Positions 18,943 through 29,000 of a stretch of DNA of 64,000 nucleotides are shown here, in pieces. The stretch comes from an uncultured Winogradskyella sp. (lineage in GTDB: Bacteria; Bacteroidota; Bacteroidia; Flavobacteriales; Flavobacteriaceae). How positions within the stretch are numbered: the first letter of the stretch is position 1; each line of letters starts with the position of its first letter. The DNA is taken from contig NZ_CANLYI010000005.1 in the NCBI RefSeq assembly GCF_947495255.1, forward strand, positions 339,327 to 403,326, written 5' to 3'. The translations under genes were made by a program, and so were the position numbers. The notes under the pieces were generated by a model, which was not told the DNA's origin, did not search any database, and saw only the letters and a program-made list of their open reading frames with translations.

Positions 18943-20682
18943 ATGCAAATAACAAAAAGTAATACGATTACTAATGGTGTAATGCTTAATGCGTATCCAG
19001 ATAGTATAGGTCAAAAATTAAGCGATACTATTAAAATGCTTAAAATGCCAGAGTTTAAAGATGCCTTTTCTTTATTCTATGTGTTACCTACATTTTTTAA
19101 TAGTGATTTAGATCGAGGGTTTTCCGTTATTGATTATAACCTCAACAAAGAACTTGTTTCAGAAGTAGATTTAGAAGCATTAGAGGCTCTCAATATCTTA
19201 TTGAAATTTGATATTGTCTTAAACCACTTATCAGTCGCTTCACCACAATTTAAGGATTTATTAGAGCATGGTAACGATTCTAAGTACAAAGATTTTTTTA
19301 TTAACTGGAATACCTTTTGGGAAGGTTATGGTGTAAAAAATAAGGATGGAATTGTAATTCCTCATAAAGAATTTCTCGATAAATTATTTATGAGAAAATC
19401 GGGTTTACCGATATTAAAAGTGCCATTTCCAGATGGTTCAAAACAGCCATACTGGAATACGTTCTATCAGCAAATTACTTACAATAAAATATCGATAGCT
19501 GATTTAGAGGATATCAAAGAATTTAATAATGTCAATAAAATAGCCATAGTAGAAAAGGTTAATAGGGCTATAGATGAAAATCTAGAGATAACGACCATTG
19601 ACTTTGGAGAAAGTAATTATTTAAAATCCGAAATATCAAAGGTTGTAGATAGAGCCTGTACCTATTTAGGGCAGATGGATGTTAATGGAAATTCTGAATT
19701 GGTTTGGGATTTTTATGAAGAAACCCTAGCAAAAGTAAAAAGCTTTGGATGCAAAATTTTAAGACTAGATGCTTTTGCTTATTTACATAAAGAAATTGGA
19801 GAATCTAATTTTTTTAATAAACCTGGAACATGGAATTATCTAGAACGTATTAATCAAATAGCGCAGAAAAATGATCTTATACTTTTACCAGAAATCCATG
19901 CGGAATATGGATTAGACTTGCATGATGAGGTTGCGAAAAAAGGATATCAAATTTATGATTTTTTCTTGCCAGGATTGGTAATTCATACCTTAGAGAAAGG
20001 AACTAATAAGGCTATTATAAAATGGGCTAAAGAAATTATAACTAAAGGTTACCAAACAGTAAATATGTTAGGCTGCCATGATGGTATTCCTGTTTTAGAT
20101 TTAAAAGGCAAAGAAGTTAACGGTACATATCACAATGGCTTATTAGAAGATAAGGAGATTGAAGATATAATGAATATTATTTTGGAGCGAGGAGGTCGTG
20201 TTAAAAACCTCTATGATCCATCTGGTAAAAAGATTTCTTACTATCAAGTTAATGCGACCTTTTTTAGCGCTTTAGGTGAAGATGAGCAAAAATTATTACT
20301 AGCAAGAGCCATCCAATTATTTATGCCAGGAATTCCTCAAATCTGGTATCTCGATATTTTTGCAGGAAAAAATAATTATAAAGCCGCGGATCAAGCGGGT
20401 AGTGGAGGGCATAAAGAAATCAATAGAACAACGCTGTCTTTAAAAGATATTGAAAACGGACTTGACACAGATATTGTTAAAAATCAACTTAAATTAATTA
20501 GACTAAGAAATACTTCAAAAGCATTTTTTGGAATTGTAAAAATTAATAATTCATTAGATAATGAAATAGATATCAAATGGTCTAATAATGGAGATTTTGC
20601 TCAATTACAAGGAAATCTTAAAACTTATAAGTTTACTATAACATATAATGAAGGAAATGAGAATAGAGTTATGAGTTTTTAA
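18943..20682 (+). CDS. GH13_18 sugar phosphorylase (sucrose phosphorylase family)
   Basis: Phosphorolyses an alpha-glucoside to glucose 1-phosphate plus the acceptor. Similarity to sucrose phosphorylases runs through the chain: DLDRGFSVIDYN, FDIVLNHLSVASPQF, DSKYKDFFINW, RLDAFAY with nucleophile D276, LPEIHAEYG with acid/base E317, CHDGIPVLDLKG with D380, then YYQVNATFFSALG and FMPGIPQIWYLDIFAGKN. At 579 residues it is longer than classical sucrose phosphorylases (about 490-505), and CHDGIP replaces their usual THDGIG next to the active site. The subfamily also contains sucrose-6-phosphate, glucosylglycerol and glucosylglycerate phosphorylases, so the acceptor is not certain. The neighbouring kinase favours sucrose. 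Confidence 0.85.
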   Translation: MQITKSNTITNGVMLNAYPDSIGQKLSDTIKMLKMPEFKDAFSLFYVLPTFFNSDLDRGFSVIDYNLNKELVSEVDLEALEALNILLKFDIVLNHLSVASPQFKDLLEHGNDSKYKDFFINWNTFWEGYGVKNKDGIVIPHKEFLDKLFMRKSGLPILKVPFPDGSKQPYWNTFYQQITYNKISIADLEDIKEFNNVNKIAIVEKVNRAIDENLEITTIDFGESNYLKSEISKVVDRACTYLGQMDVNGNSELVWDFYEETLAKVKSFGCKILRLDAFAYLHKEIGESNFFNKPGTWNYLERINQIAQKNDLILLPEIHAEYGLDLHDEVAKKGYQIYDFFLPGLVIHTLEKGTNKAIIKWAKEIITKGYQTVNMLGCHDGIPVLDLKGKEVNGTYHNGLLEDKEIEDIMNIILERGGRVKNLYDPSGKKISYYQVNATFFSALGEDEQKLLLARAIQLFMPGIPQIWYLDIFAGKNNYKAADQAGSGGHKEINRTTLSLKDIENGLDTDIVKNQLKLIRLRNTSKAFFGIVKINNSLDNEIDIKWSNNGDFAQLQGNLKTYKFTITYNEGNENRVMSF

Positions 20683-20684
20683 TT

Positions 20685-23048
20685 CTACTTAAAAGTAAAT
20701 CCAACGGAATATTTTAGAGTAAAATTATCACTAGACTTCTCAAGATTATGATAACCATAGCGATAAAAAGCACCAAAGCCCATTCCTAAATAACCTAAAT
20801 TCTGAAATGGTACCTTTATTAAATTATGAAGTTCTAAACCTGTTTCTAAAAATAAGTGATTTTTAGTTTTAAATTCAATATTTTGATGATACTCATTATG
20901 GTTTAAATCACCAATTCCAACATTGTTGTAAAGCAAAATATCAGGTTGAAAATAACCTTTATTATTAAAAAGTCTTCCAAAATTATGAGTAATAAATAAG
21001 TGTGCATACCTATCGGATAAAAATTCATAAGGTGTTACTGTTTGAAAATAATTTTTAACCACAAAGGGTATTTGTCGGTCTAAAGTCCCTTCTCCAGTAA
21101 ATAGTAATCCATAAGGTAATGCAGTGTCTATATAGCCTAAATCGAGTCGATAAGTTGTTCTGCCGACACCTTTAGTCATAAAACTATGGTCTAACGTAAA
21201 ACGCAGTTTGTTGTAACTAAAATTAGATTCAAAAGCACCTTCTAATCCTCTAGAATATATAAGTTTTAAAACCGGAGCGTCATTAGCAAGTCTAGTTGTG
21301 GCACCAAAAGAATTAATTAGTTTTTCATTAACATGGTAACCAACACCAATGGTAACTTCAGAATTATTATAACCAGTTACCGAATTATTATTTTGAATAA
21401 ATTGGTAGTTGTACAACGGATTTATTTTAGCGGTATTAAAACCCAAAAACCAGTTGATGTTTCTCAATAACTTCATGTCAGTTCTAATACTGTAAGATTC
21501 AATGGCATCCATTTGGCTCGCTATAATATTACGTGATACAAATGGATTGTTAACTCTGTTTCCAGAATAGGTGCCAGCCTCTCTAATGCTATTTTCATAT
21601 TTTAGATTAAAAGAAATATCTTTTTTTCCAGGCACATCAATCTCTAATTCTCCTCCATATTTCCATGTATCATCTTTAAATCCATAACCAGCAAATGCGC
21701 CTAAGGAAACATTTTTAAGAATGTCGTCATTAGTGTAAAAACCAGCACCTAATCTTGTGCCTTCATATTTATTAAACCTTACGATGTTTAGCAAGTCTAT
21801 ATCAACATATTTTAAAGGATATTTTCCTTCAAATAACTTTTGAGGAATTGATAAATATTTATCGAGCTTTATTTTGTCTCCAATACTATCAATCAGTGCA
21901 TAGGTTCGCAGTTCTCGTTTGTCTAAAGCATCTTTTCTGTAATCGTCCCAGTACTTTGAATCTCTTCCATCTACATTTTTAGGCAATGTGAGCGATACAA
22001 ACGGAAAATCTTTCTTTTCCAATGTTGCATTTGGTGCAATTTCATAAAGGTAACTTTTACCAACATATTTAAAACTGCCAAAACCTTGTCCCAAAATAAT
22101 GACAAAATTCAGCTGTTCAGGAAACCAATATTCATCATTTATATATTTATATTTCTGTTGAATAGTAAAATCAATTTTTCCAGAGTTAAATGTAGAAGCA
22201 TCGACGCTTTCAACTGCATATCTGTTAGAGTTGATGTAAAGCAATCCTTTTAAGCCTTCAAAATTTCTATTTGTCTTTGGTTCAAAAGAAATAACAAAAA
22301 CTGTATCCTTACCTTTTAGGTATTCTTCTTTTAACTTGAATTTATATTTTTTTGTACTCCCTTTAGAAATCGGATTAAGGTAAGGCGTTTCAAAAAGTTC
22401 AATATGTTCATTATAAAATGAAAAAGGCTGAAATGCATTTGCCAGAACGGCAAAATTAGGATCTTTTAAACCAGATGTTCTTATCGCAATAATGCTATCT
22501 TCACTAAATCGTGGTTTTAAATATTTGTGTTTAGCAATGGTTTCTGTTATAAAAAAGTAAGAGCCCTTTAAAAATGTTTGAGTCTCCTTTAAGGAATCAT
22601 TCATTGGTTTACTATCATCTACATCAACAACAATTTTATCGTAAGACTTGTAAGTGTAGGATTCTAAATTTTCCGGATTATTAATAGCTTTATTAGCAAC
22701 TGCATTTCTAATAATACGATGCGCTGGGTTTTCTCCATCAATAACAACTTCATCTAATTCGCTAAATTTTGATTTAAGTCTTATGATTTGAGAATTAATT
22801 TCATCTAGTTTTATTTCTTTTGTTTCATAACCAACATAGCTTATTGTTATTGTTTTGACGGTATTAGGTACATAAAAAACCCCATCAATATCGGTAGACG
22901 TGCCTTTATTTTCTAATTCGCTAAAAAGCACATTTGCAAAAGGAATGATCTCTTGTGTAGTACTATCAATAAGTTTAAATTTCTTTAGAGTTTGAGCACT
23001 CATTATTAGGCTAAAAAAATAGACGAATAAAACTAATAACTTTTTCAT
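20685..23048 (-). CDS. DUF5686 / carboxypeptidase-regulatory-like outer membrane protein
   Basis: The 787-residue product has a signal peptide (MKKLLVLFVYFFSLIMSAQ) and an N-terminal carboxypeptidase-regulatory-like domain at about residues 22-95 (LIDSTTQEIIPFANVLFSE, GTSTDIDGVFYV, ISYVGYET). The DUF5686 region follows, with the typical IIRNAVANKAINNPEN motif and a long C-terminal beta-barrel ending in YSVGFTFK. It should be an outer-membrane protein, related in build to TonB-dependent receptors. Its function is unknown. It is convergent with the phosphorylase gene with a 2-bp gap and is divergent from the malic enzyme gene. Confidence 0.88.
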   Translation of the reverse strand: MKKLLVLFVYFFSLIMSAQTLKKFKLIDSTTQEIIPFANVLFSELENKGTSTDIDGVFYVPNTVKTITISYVGYETKEIKLDEINSQIIRLKSKFSELDEVVIDGENPAHRIIRNAVANKAINNPENLESYTYKSYDKIVVDVDDSKPMNDSLKETQTFLKGSYFFITETIAKHKYLKPRFSEDSIIAIRTSGLKDPNFAVLANAFQPFSFYNEHIELFETPYLNPISKGSTKKYKFKLKEEYLKGKDTVFVISFEPKTNRNFEGLKGLLYINSNRYAVESVDASTFNSGKIDFTIQQKYKYINDEYWFPEQLNFVIILGQGFGSFKYVGKSYLYEIAPNATLEKKDFPFVSLTLPKNVDGRDSKYWDDYRKDALDKRELRTYALIDSIGDKIKLDKYLSIPQKLFEGKYPLKYVDIDLLNIVRFNKYEGTRLGAGFYTNDDILKNVSLGAFAGYGFKDDTWKYGGELEIDVPGKKDISFNLKYENSIREAGTYSGNRVNNPFVSRNIIASQMDAIESYSIRTDMKLLRNINWFLGFNTAKINPLYNYQFIQNNNSVTGYNNSEVTIGVGYHVNEKLINSFGATTRLANDAPVLKLIYSRGLEGAFESNFSYNKLRFTLDHSFMTKGVGRTTYRLDLGYIDTALPYGLLFTGEGTLDRQIPFVVKNYFQTVTPYEFLSDRYAHLFITHNFGRLFNNKGYFQPDILLYNNVGIGDLNHNEYHQNIEFKTKNHLFLETGLELHNLIKVPFQNLGYLGMGFGAFYRYGYHNLEKSSDNFTLKYSVGFTFK

Positions 23049-23124
23049 TTTTTGAATTTAGAATAGGCTTAGAAAAATAAGCAATTTTTATAAACTTTGA
23101 CCACTATAGCCGACATTCATTGCT

Positions 23125-23132
23125 TATCTTTG
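23125..23132 (+). promoter_or_regulatory. Bacteroidota -7 box upstream of malic enzyme
   Basis: TATCTTTG matches TAnnTTTG and lies 20 bp before the ATG at 23153. A TTTG at 23096-23099 could be the -33 box, but the 25-bp spacing is longer than usual, so support rests on the -7 box. Confidence 0.45.
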
Positions 23133-23152
23133 TAGCTTAATTCTTTTTGATT

Positions 23153-25432
23153 ATGAGCAAACAAAGCAAACGCATAGAAGCTTTATTATATCACGCAAAA
23201 CCAACTCCAGGAAAGATAAAAGTAGTACCTACAAAAAAGTATGCATCGCAACGCGATTTATCTTTAGCATATTCTCCGGGTGTAGCAGAACCATGTTTAG
23301 AAATTGAAAAAGACGTTAATAACGTTTATAAATACACGGCTAAAGGTAATTTAGTTGCTGTTATTTCTAACGGAACGGCTGTTTTAGGTTTAGGAAACAT
23401 TGGTCCGGAAGCCTCTAAACCAGTAATGGAAGGAAAAGGTTTGCTCTTTAAAATTTTTGCAGATATTGATGTTTTTGATATTGAAGTAGATACAGAAGAT
23501 GTTGAAGCTTTTATTGCTACAGTTAAAAATATTGCACCAACATTTGGTGGAATTAACCTTGAAGATATTAAAGCTCCTGAAGCTTTTGAGATTGAACGAC
23601 GCTTAAAGGAAGAATTAGATATTCCTGTGATGCACGATGATCAGCATGGAACAGCAATAATTTCGGCAGCAGCTTTAATCAATGCTTTAGAGATTGCAGA
23701 AAAAAAGATTGAAGATGTTAAGATTGTAGTAAGTGGTGCTGGTGCAGCTGCTATTTCTTGTACAAGATTATACCAAGCTTGTGGTGCTAGCCGTAAGAAT
23801 ATAGTAATGCTAGACAGTAAAGGTGTTATTAGAGACGATAGAGATAGTTTAACGTCTCAAAAAGCAGAGTTTGCGACGCATCGTAGAATAGATACCCTTA
23901 GTGAAGCCATGAAAGATGCGGACGTATTTATAGGTCTGTCACAACCAAATATTGTAACTCCAGAAATGTTGTTATCAATGTCGGCAAATCCGATAGTATT
24001 TGCCATGGCAAATCCAGTTGCAGAAATTAGTTATCAATTAGCAGTAGATACTAGAGATGATATTATTATGGCAACTGGTCGTAGTGATCATCCTAACCAA
24101 GTTAATAATGTTCTTGGATTTCCATTTATATTTAGAGGAGCTTTAGATGTTAGAGCAACTAAGATTAATGAAGAAATGAAGATGGCAGCTGTAAAGGCGT
24201 TATCTAATTTAGCAAAAGAGCCTGTGCCAGAGCAAGTAAATATTGCATATGGTGAAACACGTCTAACTTTTGGCAAAGATTATATTATTCCAAAACCGTT
24301 TGATCCAAGATTAATTGCAGAAGTTCCTCCAGCAGTAGCAAAAGCAGCTATGGAAAGTGGTGTTGCTAAAGAGCCAATTGAAGATTGGGACCGTTATAGA
24401 AACTCATTGTTAGAACGTTTAGGTTCTGATAATAAATTGGTAAGAATGCTTATCAGTAGAGCAAAAACAAACCCTAAAAGAGTAGTTTTTGCAGAAGCAG
24501 ATCAATTAGATGTATTAAAGGCCGCACAGATTTCGCATGATGAAGGTGTCGCTTTTCCTATTTTATTAGGTCGTAAGGATGCGATACTTAAACTCATGGA
24601 GGAAATAGAATTTGATGCAGATGTTCAAATTATAGATCCAAAATCAGACGAAGAAACAGAACGCAAAAACCGTTATGCAAAAGCATATTGGGAAAAACGC
24701 AAAAGGCAAGGCGTAACTATCTATTCGGCACAAAAGAAAATGCGAGAGCGTAATTATTATGCTGCGATGATGGTTAATGAAGGCGATGCAGATGCAGTAA
24801 TTACTGGTTATTCTCGTAATTATCCTTCAGTTGTAAAACCAATGTTAGAGTTAATTGGTATGGCAGACGGTGTGGCAAGAATAGCAACCACCAATGTTAT
24901 GATGACGCAACGTGGACCAATGTTTTTAAGTGATACGTCTATAAATATTGATCCTAACGCAAAAGATTTAGCTAAGATTGCAAGGATGACGTCTAGAGTC
25001 ACAAAAATGTTTGGTATAGAGCCTGTTACTGCAATGATTTCATATTCTAATTTTGGGTCTTCAGAAAATCCTAGAGCAGAAAAGGTAAGGGAAGCGGTTT
25101 CGTATTTACATAAAGCGTATCCAGAAATGGTTGTTGATGGTGAATTACAAACAGATTTCGCTTTAAATTCAAAATTATTACAAGATATTTTTCCGTTTTC
25201 AAAATTAGCTGGTCGTAAGGTGAACACGTTAATTTTTCCAAATTTAGATTCAGCAAATATTACATATAAGTTATTGAAAGAATTAAATAGTGCAGAATCA
25301 ATTGGACCTATAATGATGGGAATGCGAAAACCAGTGCATATTTTACAATTAGGTGCAAGTGTAGACGAAATTGTAAATATGGCGGCAATTTCAGTTATTG
25401 ATGCTCAAGAACGTGAAAGAAAACACCATTAA
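23153..25432 (+). CDS. maeB: NADP-dependent malic enzyme with C-terminal phosphotransacetylase-like domain
   Basis: Converts malate to pyruvate, CO2 and NADPH, supplying reducing power and pyruvate in the cytoplasm. The ATG at 23153 gives MSKQSKRIEALLYHAKPTPG; the two extra residues from an upstream TTG are unnecessary. The malic domain is at about residues 15-150 (LAYSPGVAEPC, GNLVAVISNGTAVLGLGNIG), with a VMHDDQHGTA metal site and the NAD(P) domain with VVSGAGAAA. The C-terminal ~330 residues form the phosphate-acetyltransferase-like domain common in large bacterial MaeB proteins; it is generally regulatory, binding acetyl-CoA, rather than catalytic. About 760 residues is the normal length for this fusion. 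Confidence 0.95.
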   Translation: MSKQSKRIEALLYHAKPTPGKIKVVPTKKYASQRDLSLAYSPGVAEPCLEIEKDVNNVYKYTAKGNLVAVISNGTAVLGLGNIGPEASKPVMEGKGLLFKIFADIDVFDIEVDTEDVEAFIATVKNIAPTFGGINLEDIKAPEAFEIERRLKEELDIPVMHDDQHGTAIISAAALINALEIAEKKIEDVKIVVSGAGAAAISCTRLYQACGASRKNIVMLDSKGVIRDDRDSLTSQKAEFATHRRIDTLSEAMKDADVFIGLSQPNIVTPEMLLSMSANPIVFAMANPVAEISYQLAVDTRDDIIMATGRSDHPNQVNNVLGFPFIFRGALDVRATKINEEMKMAAVKALSNLAKEPVPEQVNIAYGETRLTFGKDYIIPKPFDPRLIAEVPPAVAKAAMESGVAKEPIEDWDRYRNSLLERLGSDNKLVRMLISRAKTNPKRVVFAEADQLDVLKAAQISHDEGVAFPILLGRKDAILKLMEEIEFDADVQIIDPKSDEETERKNRYAKAYWEKRKRQGVTIYSAQKKMRERNYYAAMMVNEGDADAVITGYSRNYPSVVKPMLELIGMADGVARIATTNVMMTQRGPMFLSDTSINIDPNAKDLAKIARMTSRVTKMFGIEPVTAMISYSNFGSSENPRAEKVREAVSYLHKAYPEMVVDGELQTDFALNSKLLQDIFPFSKLAGRKVNTLIFPNLDSANITYKLLKELNSAESIGPIMMGMRKPVHILQLGASVDEIVNMAAISVIDAQERERKHH

Positions 25433-25512
25433 TAGTGATTTTTATTAGTGTTTAGGGAAATATTTTAATGAAAATAATTTTATTACTTTTGGTTTTTTAA
25501 CTTCAGTTATAA

Positions 25513-26094
25513 ATGATTACACATATAGAGGGTAAACTCGTAGAGAAAAATCCAACAGACGTTGTTATAGATTGTAATGGTGTTGGGTATTTCATTAATA
25601 TATCTTTTCATACTTTTTCTCAAATTCCAGATAAAGAACATTTAAGACTTTATACGTACCTTCAGGTGCGAGAAGATTCCCAGAGCCTTTACGGTTTCTC
25701 AACTAAAATGGAACGCGAGATATTTGTATTATTAATATCAGTAAGTGGTATTGGTGCTAATACAGCACGTACTATGCTGTCTTCATTAACACCAGATCAA
25801 GTAAAGGACGGTATTGCAAGTGGTGATGTTTCCTTAATACAAAGTGTAAAAGGAATTGGTCTAAAAACGGCACAGCGTGTTATCATAGATTTAAAAGATA
25901 AAGTGTTAAAAGTTTACGGTTTAGATGAACTTTCTCTTACGCCAAACAATACGGACAAAGATGAAGCGTTATCAGCTTTAGATGTTTTAGGATTTAATAG
26001 AAAACAATCTGAAAAAGTAGTTGATAAAATTTTACAAGCCCAACCAGATGCCCTTGTAGAGCAAATTATAAAAGAAGCGCTTAAAAACTTATAA
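25513..26094 (+). CDS. ruvA: Holliday junction branch migration protein RuvA
   Basis: Tetrameric DNA-binding subunit that holds the Holliday junction for the RuvB motor. The 193-residue product has the OB-fold N-terminus (MITHIEGKLVEKNPTDVVID, GVGYFINIS), the conserved SLYGF, two helix-hairpin-helix motifs (LLISVSGIGANTARTML and IQSVKGIGLKTAQRVIIDL) and the small C-terminal RuvB-binding domain (EALSALDVLGFNRKQSEKVV). Its TAA shares one base with the ATG of sprA, so the two are co-transcribed. A TAnnTTTG-like box (TACTTTTG, 25484-25491) lies just upstream without a good partner. Confidence 0.96.
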   Translation: MITHIEGKLVEKNPTDVVIDCNGVGYFINISFHTFSQIPDKEHLRLYTYLQVREDSQSLYGFSTKMEREIFVLLISVSGIGANTARTMLSSLTPDQVKDGIASGDVSLIQSVKGIGLKTAQRVIIDLKDKVLKVYGLDELSLTPNNTDKDEALSALDVLGFNRKQSEKVVDKILQAQPDALVEQIIKEALKNL

Positions 26095-29000
26095 TGCAAT
26101 TGAATAAAACTAACCATAATTACGCTTTATCCTATAGGTTTTATTGTGTATTAGCTCTTGTAATGCTAATAGGTAATTCGCTTTTGGCTCAAGAAACACA
26201 GCCAGAAACCGAACAAGATAGTACAATAACTACGTTTTCATTTGGTAAATTAAATATGCCAAACCCTAACAGTATTGTATCTAAATACGAATACGATCCT
26301 ATTCTTGATCGTTATGTCTACACAGAAAAAATAGGAAATTTTAATATTAACTACCCATTAATTTTAACGGCAGAAGAATTTCAGAAATTAGTATTAGAAG
26401 AAAAGCTTAAAGCTTACTATAAGAAAATGGCTGATGCCAAGGCTGGACAAAAAGAAGGTGCAGAAGAAGATCAGAAAAACTTATTACCAGAGTTTTATGT
26501 CAATTCTGGATTATTTGAAAGCATTTTTGGAGGAAATACTATTAATGTAATTCCACAAGGTTCTGTTGAAGTAGATTTAGGGGTACTGTTTTCAAAACAA
26601 GATAACCCTTCGTTCTCACCAAGAAATAGAACAAATTTTACTTTCGATTTTGACCAGAGAATAAGTTTAAGTTTATTAGGTAAAGTTGGTACAAGGCTTC
26701 AAGTAACTGCTAATTATGATACAGAAGCTACTTTCGATTTTCAACAAGTTGTAAAGTTAGAGTACACACCAACCGAAGATGATATTATTAGAAAAATTGA
26801 AGTTGGTAATGTTAACATGCCATTAAATAGTTCACTTATAACAGGTGCTCAGAGTTTATTTGGTGTTAAAACGGAATTACAATTTGGTAAAACAAGAGTT
26901 ACTGCTGTATTCTCAGAACAACAATCTCAAGCCAAATCAGTGGTTGCAGAAGGTGGTGGAACGGTAGAAGAATTTGAATTTTATGCTAGAGATTACGACG
27001 AAAACAGACACTTTTTCTTAGCGCAATATTTTAAAGAAACTTATGATAAGTCTTTATTACAATATCCTTTTATAGATAATCAAGGACTTCAAATTACAAG
27101 AATAGAGCTTTGGGTTACTAACAGAAATAACCAAACTGAGAATGTTAGGAATATTGTAGCGTTTCAAGATTTAGGAGAATCTTCAGCTGAGAATATTGGT
27201 TTAGAACCTTTACCAGCAGGTTTTATTAATAACCCAGGAGCAAAGCCAAATAATAAAAATAATGATTTCGACCCAACAAGTATTGGTGTTGGAGGATCTC
27301 AATTAACGGATTTAGTAAGGAATATTACGTCTGTAGAAAACGGTATTAATGTATCCGTAAATGAAGGATATGATTACGGAAAGTTAGAATCTGCAAGAAA
27401 GTTAACAGAAGGACAAGAGTATATTTTAAATTCAGAATTGGGTTATGTTTCATTAAATCAGCGTTTATTAAATGATGAAGTATTAGCAGTAGCCTTTCAA
27501 TATACATTAGGAGGGGAAGTTTTTCAAGTTGGTGAATTTGCTAACGATGGCGTTGACGCAACAACTGTAAGTGATACCTCAGGAACTCAAGTTGTAAATA
27601 ATCAAAGTTTAGTCTTAAAAATGTTGAAAAGTGCAGTAACATCTGTAGAGCAACCTATTTGGGGTCTAATGATGAAAAATATCTATGATACTGGTGCTTT
27701 TCAATTAAGTGAAGAAGATTTTAAACTGAATATCTTTTATACAGAAGCCTCTTCAGTAAATTATATAAATCCAGTTGAAGGCACAACATTTCCGACTTTT
27801 GATAATAATACAGTTTACAGTGGTGACGATTCAGAAATTAATGAAACACCATTAATAAGACTGTTCCATTTAGACCGTTTAAATTATAATAATGATCCGC
27901 AAGAAAGAGGTGATGGATTCTTTGATTATGTTGAAGGAACTACGGTCTTATCTCAAAATGGTAAAATAATATTCACAAAAGCGGAGCCATTTGGACGTTA
28001 TTTATTTGATGTTTTAGACGATGATGGTAACCCAAATAACAATGAAGCTGATTATGATGATGTAACCAACACTGAAAGTGGATATAACGAAAACCAAAAG
28101 AAATACGTTTATGATATTCTTTATAAGTCTACAAAAACCGCAGCTTTAGATGAAGCTGAAAAGAATAAATTTCAAATAAAAGGACGTTTTAAAAGTAGTG
28201 GAGGAGATTCAGGTATTCCAATAGGTGCTTTTAATGTACCAAGAGGTTCTGTTAGAGTAACAGCAGGTGGACGTCAACTTGTAGAAGGTGTAGATTATAC
28301 TGTAAATTATCAATTAGGTCGTGTTGAAATTTTAGATGAAGCGCTAAAAGCATCAAACACACCAATTAATGTTTCTGTAGAAAACAATGCCGTTTTTGGA
28401 CAGCAAACAAAACGTTTTACAGGTGTAAATGTAGAGCATCAATTCGATGAGAATTTTGTTTTAGGAGCAACATTATTAAATCTTAGTGAGCGACCAATAA
28501 CGCAAAAAGCGAATTATAATTCAGAGCCTATAAATAATACAATTTTTGGTTTTAACGGAAACTACTCAACAGAAGTTCCTTTCTTAACAAGATTAGTCAA
28601 CAAATTACCAAATATTGATACAGACGTACCTTCTAATCTTTCTGTTAGAGGTGAGTTTGCATACTTATTACCAGGAGCAGCAAGTGGAGCAGATTTTAAT
28701 GGAGAAGCTACAGCATATATTGATGATTTTGAAGGTACACAAGGTGCAATTGACTTATTAAGTCCGTTGTCTTGGTCATTAGCTAGTAGACCACTTACAG
28801 TAAATGGTGTAGGTGAAAATGATATATCTAACAAACAAGGTATAGAAAATGGTTTTGGTAGAGCGCTTTTAAATTGGTACACAATTGATCCAATTTTCTT
28901 TAGTGCACAGCGTCCTAGTGGTATGACCGATGATGATGTTTCTGATATTTATACACGTCGTGTGTTTATTGAAGAAATATTTCCTGATCAAGATATTGTG

